A stretch of DNA of 14,844 bases from Porphyromonadaceae bacterium UBA4259 (GTDB lineage Bacteria > Bacteroidota > Bacteroidia > Bacteroidales > Muribaculaceae), in NCBI GenBank assembly GCA_002396125.1, contig DGWL01000089.1:1-14844 (forward strand). Reading direction: 5' to 3'. This document shows, piece after piece, positions 1-7,652 of the stretch. Position numbers and translations under genes: made by a program. Numbering within the stretch: position 1 is the first letter of the stretch; every line of letters begins with the position of its first letter. Under the pieces are notes generated by a model that was given only the letters and a program-made list of their open reading frames with translations, searched no databases and had not been told where the DNA came from.

Positions 1-2684
1 GTTGCTCCTACCAGGCCTATGGCACTTACCCTTTCCTGGCTTTCAAGCAGTATGATTTAGCGCCTGCTATCAACTTGCTGCGCCCCACCAGGATTATTGG
101 CTCGCTGTCGACTAGCAACACCAACTACAAGTTTGAGGGCGGTAGCGCTATCAATTACAACATCCCCAGCGTGTCGAGCGACCCTTGTAAAGTCTTTGCC
201 CGCCCCAATGGCACAACTCTCTATAGTGGCCTTGTGGAGCTCAAGCAGCCACACATTTACAACATTTCGGGCAATGATGCCTATGGCGACTTTGGATTGC
301 TGAAAAGCGGACAAACCCAGATTACCTCGCCCGGCAAGACCGAGACGTTCGACTTCTCGGCATTGAACCCCTATCTCACCTACGACAATCCCACCAAGAC
401 GGTCAAGCTATACAAGAAGCAACACAACGGGAATAGTAATGAGCAAATACTCGTGCAGGAGTGGGTGGGAACCACCATGAACAGCCTCAGTCGCACTTTC
501 TATGATAACGATGTGGAATATTTGTTCTGGTGTGAGGTCTCGCTCGACGCCTACGAGGGCTATCTGGAGACAAGTCATTATCTTGTGCGCAAGGGTGCCA
601 ACGCGGCCACTCCCGTTAAGCCCATTTTGATACTTAGCAATAACACCATTCGCGTGACCAACGGTCGCGCCGATCAGGAATATGCCGTTGTGCCACAATC
701 ACAGTGGAGCGCCTACCTGAGCGACATCACCTCGCCCGGGCCGTCGCTGGAGACGTGGTGGGTAAATTCGGTGAAACCCACTGCCAATGGCGCTGTCAGC
801 CTCACCGGCTTGGGCACGCAGGGCGTGATTAACCATGTGATTACCCGCTACAAGGAAACCGCGGGAATGCTCGCCGGCTCAATACACCGCAACAGCGAGA
901 TATTCTACGGCTCATCGGTACAAGTGCGTGGTGCCGAGCTGGAGCTCACTGCCGTGGGTAATAACTTTGTCACCCCCGACTTTGAGAACACCTACAGCAC
1001 CAAACTCAATGGCGTGATAAAGGTTGAGGCGAAGCCCGTTCCTGCCAATGCCACCAACTATCAGGGCGTGCTGGGCAGCAGCTGGGGATGCACCTACATG
1101 CAAGACGGCGTGCTGCCTTTCAAGTTCTATGCCAACTCGGCATGCACCACACCGCTCGACAACAACACCTTATACACCACAGTCTATGCCAAGGCCAACC
1201 GCGAGGGCTACAAGTGGTCGCTGTTTGCCGACGTTTATAGTGAAGACCCCGAGAATGACAACATCGCTACCGCTACAGTCGAGGTGAACATCAGCGATGC
1301 CAACGGCGTGTTCCGCCCCTATAAGCTCATTGTGAACCATGGCGAGGATCTTACCACTCACTCCACAACGGTGACCGGTATCCCGTTTGAGATTGTGCCT
1401 GCCAATGCCACATTCGACGGCGAGGTAGATGTTGTTTTTCAGCGTGCGATTGGCCCCTTCCCAGGCTGGGCACAGCAAGCTAACCGCATCCCCACCTTTG
1501 TCGTTGACAAAACCAACCGCACCATCGACATGATACCAAACACCCAGCCGATGCTCTATGATCACAATTACCGCTTTACCGTGCGACACATGCTGAATGG
1601 CACTACCTATGGCTCGGGCGGGCTCAGCGTGCAAGTGGTGAGGGCACCACTCAGCAGCTTCAATATCTCACCGGCACAGGCCACTCTCGACTTGGGTCAG
1701 TCGCTGCCACTCGAAATCACCAGCGACCTGCCCGAAGCCTGGAGGGAATACGAGAACCCCACCATGGCAAGCAGCAACGAGCAAGTGGCTACAGTGACCT
1801 ACGACAATAGTCTGCGCTCCTTCGTGGTCACTGCCACCGACGACCCGGCAATGATTGGCAAGTCGGCAACTATCACTATCACCATCAACGGCATTGAGGA
1901 AACATGCCAGGTGACGGTGGGTGGCGAGGTCTATCCCATCACAATTGCGGGAACCAAGGTGAATTCGGTCAATCAAGACGACGTGCTGGGCGACGGCAAG
2001 GTGCGCTATGCCGCCGGTACGCTCTACCTTAATGGTGTGCAAGCAGTCATGGGAAGCCAAGACGCTTTGCGCTTCACTGCAAGTGAGACACTGCCTGTGC
2101 TCAACATCGATGTTGAGGGCGAAAATATGCTTCATTCTAATAATGGTGTAGGCATTTCGCTGCAAGGTGACGCAATAGTTTCGGGCTCTGGAACACTAAT
2201 TGGTAGTGGCGCCATCTACGGCCTTCTCGGCTCAAGTGCCAACCTTACAGTGACCGGAGATGCCCTTGTTCACACCGTAGCCAATTCCATTGGTATGCGC
2301 ATAGGTTCACTTTATGTAAATAGCAAGAATGCACAGGTTAAAACAAATGGTTTTAACAATAGCTCACTATTAGTAGTTAATAAAGACCTGTGGGGCAACA
2401 TCACCGAGCCGGCTGGCGCTTATCTTGATACCGATGGCTACGTGAGCCTGGGTGGCAATGTGGTTAAGAACCAGTATGTTGTTATCAATGGCATGGCTGG
2501 GCAATCGACAGTTACCGGCGATGTGAACGGTGATGGAGTGTGCAACAGTGCCGATGTCACCGCACTCTATCAGTTTATCCTCAACAACGACTCAAGCAAG
2601 ATTGTTAACGGCGACCAAAATGCCGACGGTAACATCAATAGTGCCGACGTTACTGCCGTCTACAAACTCATCTTGGGAAACTAG
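1..2684 (+). CDS. Large secreted multidomain protein with C-terminal dockerin (5' end cut by window edge)
   Basis: The reading frame is open from the first complete codon at base 3 to the TAG at 2682-2684, so the gene starts upstream of the window; the TTG at 75 is not a believable start. About 893 residues are visible. The first ~530 visible residues are Thr/Ser/Asn-rich and beta-like, with no family I can name. Near 1650-1920 follows a Big-like (bacterial Ig) segment (starts LSSFNISPAQATLDLG). Near 1930-2510 is a stretch opening ITIAGTKVNS..DDVLGDG, a form seen in carbohydrate-binding-like secreted Bacteroidales proteins, continuing into short Gly/Val/Ser-rich beta repeats. The last ~57 residues hold two dockerin-type calcium loops (DVNGDG...NSADV and DQNADG...NSADV). 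The protein is probably extracellular or surface-attached; its substrate is unknown. The signal peptide, if any, is outside the window. A strong terminator follows. Family-level features are reasonably sure; function is not known. Confidence 0.85.
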   Translation, partial: CSYQAYGTYPFLAFKQYDLAPAINLLRPTRIIGSLSTSNTNYKFEGGSAINYNIPSVSSDPCKVFARPNGTTLYSGLVELKQPHIYNISGNDAYGDFGLLKSGQTQITSPGKTETFDFSALNPYLTYDNPTKTVKLYKKQHNGNSNEQILVQEWVGTTMNSLSRTFYDNDVEYLFWCEVSLDAYEGYLETSHYLVRKGANAATPVKPILILSNNTIRVTNGRADQEYAVVPQSQWSAYLSDITSPGPSLETWWVNSVKPTANGAVSLTGLGTQGVINHVITRYKETAGMLAGSIHRNSEIFYGSSVQVRGAELELTAVGNNFVTPDFENTYSTKLNGVIKVEAKPVPANATNYQGVLGSSWGCTYMQDGVLPFKFYANSACTTPLDNNTLYTTVYAKANREGYKWSLFADVYSEDPENDNIATATVEVNISDANGVFRPYKLIVNHGEDLTTHSTTVTGIPFEIVPANATFDGEVDVVFQRAIGPFPGWAQQANRIPTFVVDKTNRTIDMIPNTQPMLYDHNYRFTVRHMLNGTTYGSGGLSVQVVRAPLSSFNISPAQATLDLGQSLPLEITSDLPEAWREYENPTMASSNEQVATVTYDNSLRSFVVTATDDPAMIGKSATITITINGIEETCQVTVGGEVYPITIAGTKVNSVNQDDVLGDGKVRYAAGTLYLNGVQAVMGSQDALRFTASETLPVLNIDVEGENMLHSNNGVGISLQGDAIVSGSGTLIGSGAIYGLLGSSANLTVTGDALVHTVANSIGMRIGSLYVNSKNAQVKTNGFNNSSLLVVNKDLWGNITEPAGAYLDTDGYVSLGGNVVKNQYVVINGMAGQSTVTGDVNGDGVCNSADVTALYQFILNNDSSKIVNGDQNADGNINSADVTAVYKLILGN

Positions 2685-2710
2685 TTAAGTAACTCTTTGA
2701 AAATTTAATG

Positions 2711-2744
2711 AAGGCGACTCTGTGCATAATGGAGTCGCCTTTTG
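2711..2744 (+). terminator. Intrinsic terminator after the dockerin protein
   Basis: AAGGCGACTC (2711-2720) and GAGTCGCCTT (2732-2741) form a perfect 10-bp stem around an 11-nt loop, followed by a short T-rich tail (TTTTGG). It lies 27 nt after the stop codon and before the folD promoter, so it separates the two transcription units. Confidence 0.85.
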
Positions 2745-2797
2745 GTTGATATAACTTGGTGGTACTCTTAATAAATTCTAATAAAAGAGTGAAACCT

Positions 2798-2828
2798 TTT
2801 GCCGTGTGAGTGCTTTTGCGTAATTTTG
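2798..2828 (+). promoter_or_regulatory. Bacteroidetes-type promoter for the folD-ftcD-hutU operon
   Basis: A TTTG at 2798-2801 is followed after exactly 19 bp by TAATTTTG at 2821-2828. This fits the known Bacteroidetes primary-sigma promoter (-33 TTTG, -7 TAnnTTTG) without a mismatch. The predicted transcript would start near 2833-2836, giving a short AT-rich leader of about 20 nt before the ATG at 2854. No operator or riboswitch is evident in that leader. Confidence 0.7.
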
Positions 2829-2853
2829 CAAATTAAAAATATAATAAAACTAT

Positions 2854-3732
2854 ATGCAAATAATTGACGGAAAGAAAATATCGGCGCAAATCAAGGAGGA
2901 GATTGCGGCACAAGTTAAAGAAGTTGTAGCACGTGGTGGCCGCAGGCCTAACCTGGTGGGTCTGCTCGTGGGGCACGACGGCGGTAGCGAGAGTTACATG
3001 GCATCGAAGACTAAGGCATGTGAGCAATGTGGCTTCGACTCGTCGCTCATCCGCATGGAGGAAACCGTGACTCAAGACCAGCTCATCGCCAAGATTCAGG
3101 AACTCAACAATGATGACGGCGTTGACGGTTTCATTGTGCAACTGCCACTGCCCAAGCACATCAACGAGCAAGACGTGATTGAGGCTATCGACTACCGCAA
3201 GGACGTTGATGGCTTCCATCCCATCAACGTGGGGCGCATGATGATAGGGCTGCCATGCTTCAAGCCTGCCACTCCATCGGGAATAGTGATGCTGCTCGAT
3301 CGCTACGGCATCGAGACTCGCGGCAAGCACTGCGTGGTGCTGGGCCGAAGCAACATCGTGGGTAAACCCATTGCCAACATGCTAATGCAAAAGGCTAAGC
3401 CCGGCAACTGCACCGTCACGGTGTGTCACAGCGCTACCCCCAACATCAAGGAGATGTGTCTGCAGGCCGATATCCTGATTGCTGCCCTCGGCAGCCCTGA
3501 ATTTGTCAAGGAAGACATGGTGAAGGAAGGTGCTGTGGTAATTGATGTGGGCACCACTCGTGTTGAGGACAAGACCCGCGAGCGTGGCTGGCGGCTGTGT
3601 GGCGACGTTGACTTTGAGCATGTGGCTCCCAAGTGCAGCTACATCACTCCAGTGCCCGGCGGCGTGGGTCCCATGACCATCGTGTCGCTCATGCACAACA
3701 CGCTGCTTGCCGCCACCGGTCAAGCCTACTAG
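2854..3732 (+). CDS. folD: Bifunctional methylenetetrahydrofolate dehydrogenase / methenyltetrahydrofolate cyclohydrolase
   Basis: This 292-residue cytosolic protein has the normal FolD length. It interconverts 5,10-methylene-THF, 5,10-methenyl-THF and 10-formyl-THF using NADP(H). Visible FolD signatures are the catalytic region with Tyr48 and Lys52 (YMASKTKACEQCGF), the VQLPLP stretch, DVDGFHPINVGR, the dinucleotide-binding VLGRSNIVGKP and the C-terminal ITPVPGGVGPMT. The start MQIIDGKKIS is typical for the family. It is first in a probable operon with ftcD and hutU; FtcD delivers 5,10-methenyl-THF, which is a FolD substrate, so the arrangement makes metabolic sense. The gap to ftcD is 101 bp and holds a 9-bp tandem array but no clear terminator. 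Confidence 0.97.
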   Translation: MQIIDGKKISAQIKEEIAAQVKEVVARGGRRPNLVGLLVGHDGGSESYMASKTKACEQCGFDSSLIRMEETVTQDQLIAKIQELNNDDGVDGFIVQLPLPKHINEQDVIEAIDYRKDVDGFHPINVGRMMIGLPCFKPATPSGIVMLLDRYGIETRGKHCVVLGRSNIVGKPIANMLMQKAKPGNCTVTVCHSATPNIKEMCLQADILIAALGSPEFVKEDMVKEGAVVIDVGTTRVEDKTRERGWRLCGDVDFEHVAPKCSYITPVPGGVGPMTIVSLMHNTLLAATGQAY

Positions 3733-3748
3733 TAAAGCAATGCACGAA

Positions 3749-3793
3749 TCTAGAACTTCTAGAACCTCTAGAAAATCTAGTCAATCTAGCTAA
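3749..3793 (+). repeat. 9-bp tandem array built on TCTAG (folD-ftcD gap)
   Basis: TCTAG recurs at 3749, 3758, 3767, 3776 and 3785, a strict 9-bp period. The units are TCTAGAACT, TCTAGAACC, TCTAGAAAA, TCTAGTCAA and TCTAGCTAA. The array starts 17 bp after the folD stop and ends 40 bp before the ftcD start. TCTAGA is self-complementary, so distant units could pair in RNA. A related degenerate array occurs before hutU, and the two share the 12-mer TAGTCAATCTAG. Function is unknown; it is not a CRISPR. Confidence 0.85.
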
Positions 3794-3833
3794 AAATAAA
3801 AACATTAACTATAAAACAACCTAAAAGAACAAC

Positions 3834-5525
3834 ATGAACCGACTTATTGAATGCGTGCCAAACTTTAGCGAGGGACGCAACATGGACGTGATTAACCAAA
3901 TTACTGACGTTATTCGCCAGGCTAAGGGTGTGAAACTGCTCGACGTGGACCCTGGTGAGGCAACCAACCGCACAGTGGTGACCTTTGTGGGAAGCCCCGA
4001 GGCAGTTGTGGAAACAGCTTTCCAAGTGGTAAAACGCGCAGGTGAGCTCATCGACATGCGTCAGCACCACGGCGCTCATCCACGCATGGGTGCCACCGAC
4101 GTGTGCCCATTGATTCCTATCGCCGGCATCACTCTTGAGGAATGTGCCGAACTGGCGCGAAAGCTGGCTGAGCGCATTGCCAACGAGGCCCAGATTCCTT
4201 GCTACTGCTACGAGGCTGCCGCCTTCACTCCCGAGCGCCGCAACTTGGCGGTGTGCCGCAAGGGTGAATATGAGGCTCTTGCCGAGAAGCTTGTGTCGAA
4301 GGATGGTGCCCCCGACTTTGGAGCACGCCCCATCGACGAGAAGGTAGCTCGCACCGGCATCACCGCTGTGGGTGCACGCGACTTCTTGATTGCCACCAAT
4401 TTCAACCTCAACACCACCAGCACTCGCCGTGCCAACGCTATCGCCTTCGACGTTCGCGAAAAAGGGCGTCCCGTGCGTGAAGGAAACCCCATCACCGGCA
4501 CTCCCAAGAAGGACGAGAACGGCAACACCATCATGCAGCCTGGCACTCTCAAGGGCACAAAGGCCATTGGTTGGTATATCGACGAATATAAGATTGCACA
4601 GGTGTCGATGAACATTACCGACATCAACACCACTCCACTTCACGTGGCATTTGATGAAGTGAGCCGCTGCGCTCAAAACCGCGGCATTCGCGTCACAGGC
4701 ACCGAGATTGTGGGCTTGCTGCCCAAGCGTTGCTTGATTGAGGCCGGTAAATACTTCCTTGAGAAGCAGCACCGCTCAACCGGTATTCCCGAGGGTGACA
4801 TTATTGAGATTGCCATCCATTCGTTGGGCCTCGACGATCTCAAACCATTCGACCCCAAGGAGAAGGTGATTGAATATATGATTCAAGACGACAGCGCCAG
4901 CAAGCTGGTCGACCTCACTGTTACTGGTTTTGCCGAGGAAACTTCGCGCGAATCACCAGCTCCTGGTGGTGGCACTATCTCGGCCTATATGGGCGCACTG
5001 GGTGCCGCTCTTGGCACGATGGTCGCCAACCTCTCGAGCCACAAGCCCGGATGGGACGACCGCTGGAAGGAGTTCAGCGAGTGGGCCGACAAGGGTCAGG
5101 CTATTTCACGCGAACTGCTGCACCTCGTTGACGAGGACACCGAGGCCTTCAACCGCATCATGGCAGCCTTCGGGATGCCCAAGAAGACCGACGAGGACAA
5201 GGCAGCACGCAGCGCCGCCATTCAGGATGCCACCCTCTATGCCGCTCAAGTTCCCTTGCGCACCATGAAGGAGTCGTTCAAGGTGTTTGACCTGTGCCGT
5301 GCTATGGTAATGGAGGGCAACCCCAACAGCGTTAGCGATGCCGGAGTGGGTGTTCTCGCCGCTCGTGCCGCAGTGCTTGGAGCCGGCATGAATGTTAAAA
5401 TCAACGCCGGTTCGCTCAAGGACCGCGCCACTGCCGACGCCCTCATCGCCGAGGCCAATGAGCTCATCAAGAAAGCCAACGCCGAGGAAGCCGACATCAC
5501 AGCAATTGTAGAAACCAAGTTATAA
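3834..5525 (+). CDS. ftcD: Bifunctional glutamate formimidoyltransferase / formimidoyltetrahydrofolate cyclodeaminase
   Basis: This 563-residue cytosolic enzyme moves the formimino group from N-formimino-glutamate (product of histidine breakdown) to THF, giving glutamate and 5-formimino-THF. It then deaminates that to 5,10-methenyl-THF and ammonia. The transferase half spans residues 1 to ~330, opening MNRLIECVPNFSEGRN, with GAHPRMGATD placing His82 where the mammalian enzyme has its catalytic histidine. The cyclodeaminase half runs from ~354 to the end, with PAPGGGTISA near 374-383, DEDTEAFN, and NPNSVSDAGVG. Both halves look complete, so this is the fused form found in mammals rather than separate transferase and cyclodeaminase genes. 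It lies between folD and hutU on the same strand, 61 bp before hutU, with a repeat array on both sides. Confidence 0.96.
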   Translation: MNRLIECVPNFSEGRNMDVINQITDVIRQAKGVKLLDVDPGEATNRTVVTFVGSPEAVVETAFQVVKRAGELIDMRQHHGAHPRMGATDVCPLIPIAGITLEECAELARKLAERIANEAQIPCYCYEAAAFTPERRNLAVCRKGEYEALAEKLVSKDGAPDFGARPIDEKVARTGITAVGARDFLIATNFNLNTTSTRRANAIAFDVREKGRPVREGNPITGTPKKDENGNTIMQPGTLKGTKAIGWYIDEYKIAQVSMNITDINTTPLHVAFDEVSRCAQNRGIRVTGTEIVGLLPKRCLIEAGKYFLEKQHRSTGIPEGDIIEIAIHSLGLDDLKPFDPKEKVIEYMIQDDSASKLVDLTVTGFAEETSRESPAPGGGTISAYMGALGAALGTMVANLSSHKPGWDDRWKEFSEWADKGQAISRELLHLVDEDTEAFNRIMAAFGMPKKTDEDKAARSAAIQDATLYAAQVPLRTMKESFKVFDLCRAMVMEGNPNSVSDAGVGVLAARAAVLGAGMNVKINAGSLKDRATADALIAEANELIKKANAEEADITAIVETKL

Positions 5526-5529
5526 ATAA

Positions 5530-5574
5530 TCCAGAACAAATAGTCAATCTAGAAAATATAGAATTTCTAGTAAA
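5530..5574 (+). repeat. Degenerate 9-bp tandem array (ftcD-hutU gap)
   Basis: Five units in register at a 9-bp period: TCCAGAACA, AATAGTCAA, TCTAGAAAA, TATAGAATT and TCTAGTAAA. The three best lie at 5548, 5557 and 5566. The array fills nearly the whole 61-bp gap between ftcD and hutU. It matches the array before ftcD in period, unit count and core, and shares TAGTCAATCTAG (5541-5552 here, 3778-3789 there). Function is unknown. Confidence 0.75.
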
Positions 5575-5586
5575 AAAAACGCAACA

Positions 5587-7587
5587 ATGACAAGAGAAGA
5601 ATTCATGGCCGACATCAGGGCTGGTATACCCGATGTGTTGCCCGAACCAATGCCTTACGATCCCGAGATTAACCACGCGCCCAAGCGCAAGGATATTCTC
5701 AACCCCGAAGAGAAGAAATTGGCGCTACGCAATGCGTTGCGCTACTTCCCGGCTAAGCATCACGCCACTTTGTTGCCCGAGTTCCGCGAAGAGCTCGAGA
5801 AGTATGGCCGAATCTATATGTATCGCCTGCGTCCACGCTACGAGATGAAGGCACGTCCCATCGACGATTATCCACATCGCAGCCGTCAGGCTGCCGCCAT
5901 CATGATGATGATTCAAAACAACCTCGACAAGGCGGTTGCTCAGCATCCTCATGAGCTTATCACCTATGGTGGCAATGGCGCCGTGTTCCAGAACTGGGCT
6001 CAATATCGCCTGGTGATGAAATACTTGAGCGAGATGACCGACGAGCAAACTCTCGTTATGTACAGCGGCCATCCACTGGGACTTTTCCCATCGCACAAGG
6101 ATGCTCCACGCGTGGTGGTGACCAATGGTATGGTTATTCCCAACTATAGCAAGCCCGACGACTGGGAGCGCATGAATGCTCTGGGAGTGAGCCAGTATGG
6201 CCAGATGACAGCCGGCTCCTACATGTACATTGGCCCTCAAGGCATCGTGCATGGCACAACTATCACAGTGCTCAACGCTGCCCGCAAGGTGATGGGCGAC
6301 GAGCGCGAGAAGCGCATCCCACTCTTTGTTACCGCAGGTCTTGGCGGTATGAGTGGTGCTCAACCCAAGGCCGGTAACATTGCCGGTGTGGTGAGCGTTA
6401 CAGCCGAGATTAATCCACTGGCAGCGCGCAAGCGCTACGACCAGGGTTGGGTTGACGAGTTGCACGAGAACCTCGACGAGCTCATCCCCGCCATTCGCAA
6501 GGCTGTGGAGGAGAAGAAAGTGGTTTCTATGGCCTACGTGGGCAATGTGGTTGACCTGTGGGAGCGCCTCGCCGACGAGGGTATCCACGTTGACCTGGGT
6601 AGCGACCAGACTTCGTTGCACAACCCCTATGCCGGTGGCTATTATCCCGTGGGCTACAGCCTCGAGGAGTCGAAGCGCATGATGGCCGAGGAGCCCGAGC
6701 GCTTCAAGGAGTGCGTCTTTGAGTCGCTGCGCCGCCAGGTAGCGGCTATCAACCGCCTGACTGCCGATGGCATGTACTTCTTTGACTACGGCAACGCCTT
6801 CATGCTCATGGCCAGCCGCGCCGGTGCCGACATCATGAAGGATGAAACCCACTTCCGCTATCCAAGCTACGTGCAAGACATCATGGGTCCCATGTTCTTC
6901 GACTATGGCTTCGGTCCTTTCCGCTGGGTTTGCACCTCGTGCGACCCTCACGACCTGGAAGTTACCGACCGCCTCGCTGCCGAGGTACTCGACGACATGA
7001 TGGGAACTGTGACCCCCGACATCAAGGGTCAGCTTGCCGACAACCTGCACTGGATTCGTGAAGCTGGCAAGAACCACCTTGTGGTTGGTTCGCAAGCACG
7101 CATCCTCTATGCCGACTGCGAGGGCCGCACCAAGATTGCCTTGGCATTCAACGACGCTATTCGCCGCGGCGAAATCAGCAAGCCTGTTGTCCTTGGCCGT
7201 GACCACCACGACGTGAGTGGTACCGACTCGCCATTCCGCGAGACCAGCAACATCTACGACGGCTCGCAGTTCTGCGCCGACATGGCAGTGCAGAACGTGA
7301 TTGGCGACGCATTCCGCGGCGCCACTTGGGTGAGCCTGCACAACGGTGGCGGTGTTGGCTGGGGCGAGGTCATCAATGGTGGCTTCGGTATGGTAATCGA
7401 CGGTAGCGAGGAAGCCGACCGCCGCATCCGCCAGATGCTCCTGTGGGATGTTAACAACGGCATCGCCCGCCGCTCATGGGCTCGCAATGGTGGCTCAATG
7501 GACGCCATCCGCCGCGAGATGGAGCGCACCCCAGGCCTGCAGGTAACAATGCCTAACATTGTCGACGACGCATTGCTCGAAGATTAA
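5587..7587 (+). CDS. hutU: Urocanate hydratase (long form)
   Basis: This 666-residue NAD+-dependent cytosolic enzyme converts urocanate to 4-imidazolone-5-propanoate in histidine degradation. Family signatures are visible along its length: GGNGAVFQNWAQYRLVM, YSGHPLGLFPS, TAGSYMYIGPQGIVHGTT, GLGGMSGAQPKA (dinucleotide-binding region), DQTSLHNPYAGGYYP, GPFRWVCTSCDPHDL and WVSLHNGGGVGWGEVINGG. The length fits the long subtype of animals and Bacteroidetes, not the ~557-residue proteobacterial form. The start MTREEFMADIRAGIP is natural. It is the last gene of the unit: the next gene is convergent and a strong hairpin lies between. The producer of its substrate (histidine ammonia-lyase, HutH) and the next enzyme (imidazolonepropionase, HutI) are not in the window. 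Confidence 0.97.
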   Translation: MTREEFMADIRAGIPDVLPEPMPYDPEINHAPKRKDILNPEEKKLALRNALRYFPAKHHATLLPEFREELEKYGRIYMYRLRPRYEMKARPIDDYPHRSRQAAAIMMMIQNNLDKAVAQHPHELITYGGNGAVFQNWAQYRLVMKYLSEMTDEQTLVMYSGHPLGLFPSHKDAPRVVVTNGMVIPNYSKPDDWERMNALGVSQYGQMTAGSYMYIGPQGIVHGTTITVLNAARKVMGDEREKRIPLFVTAGLGGMSGAQPKAGNIAGVVSVTAEINPLAARKRYDQGWVDELHENLDELIPAIRKAVEEKKVVSMAYVGNVVDLWERLADEGIHVDLGSDQTSLHNPYAGGYYPVGYSLEESKRMMAEEPERFKECVFESLRRQVAAINRLTADGMYFFDYGNAFMLMASRAGADIMKDETHFRYPSYVQDIMGPMFFDYGFGPFRWVCTSCDPHDLEVTDRLAAEVLDDMMGTVTPDIKGQLADNLHWIREAGKNHLVVGSQARILYADCEGRTKIALAFNDAIRRGEISKPVVLGRDHHDVSGTDSPFRETSNIYDGSQFCADMAVQNVIGDAFRGATWVSLHNGGGVGWGEVINGGFGMVIDGSEEADRRIRQMLLWDVNNGIARRSWARNGGSMDAIRREMERTPGLQVTMPNIVDDALLED

Positions 7588-7609
7588 AGCACATATACAT
7601 TACTAATAA

Positions 7610-7646
7610 AACCGCCATCAGGAAAGTTAATTTCTTGATGGCGGTT
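7610..7646. terminator. Bidirectional intrinsic terminator between hutU and the convergent FGE-like gene
   Basis: AACCGCCATCA (7610-7620) pairs perfectly with TGATGGCGGTT (7636-7646). The stem continues inward through one G-U and four more pairs (7621-7625 with 7631-7635) around a 5-nt loop, about 16 bp in all. It lies 22 nt after the hutU stop and 6 nt beyond the stop of the minus-strand gene. T-rich sequence follows on the minus strand (TTTTATTAG) and a weaker GT-rich tail on the plus strand, so it probably ends both transcripts. Confidence 0.85.
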
Positions 7647-7652
7647 GTTGTA

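Noticed and set aside
75..77. TTG as start codon of the first gene
   Set aside because: The frame is already open from base 3 with sequence of the same character, so the gene simply runs in from outside the window.
3749..3793. CRISPR array
   Set aside because: The repeat unit is only 9 bp with no spacers of constant length, and no cas genes are nearby.
3786..4772. 328-codon open frame on the minus strand opposite ftcD
   Set aside because: Same reason: it is a shadow of the well-supported ftcD frame and has no recognisable domain.
5725..7341. 538-codon open frame on the minus strand opposite hutU
   Set aside because: hutU on the plus strand is certain. The antisense product is His/Val/Ala-rich without a recognisable fold. 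Long antisense frames are common opposite genes with strong third-position G/C bias.
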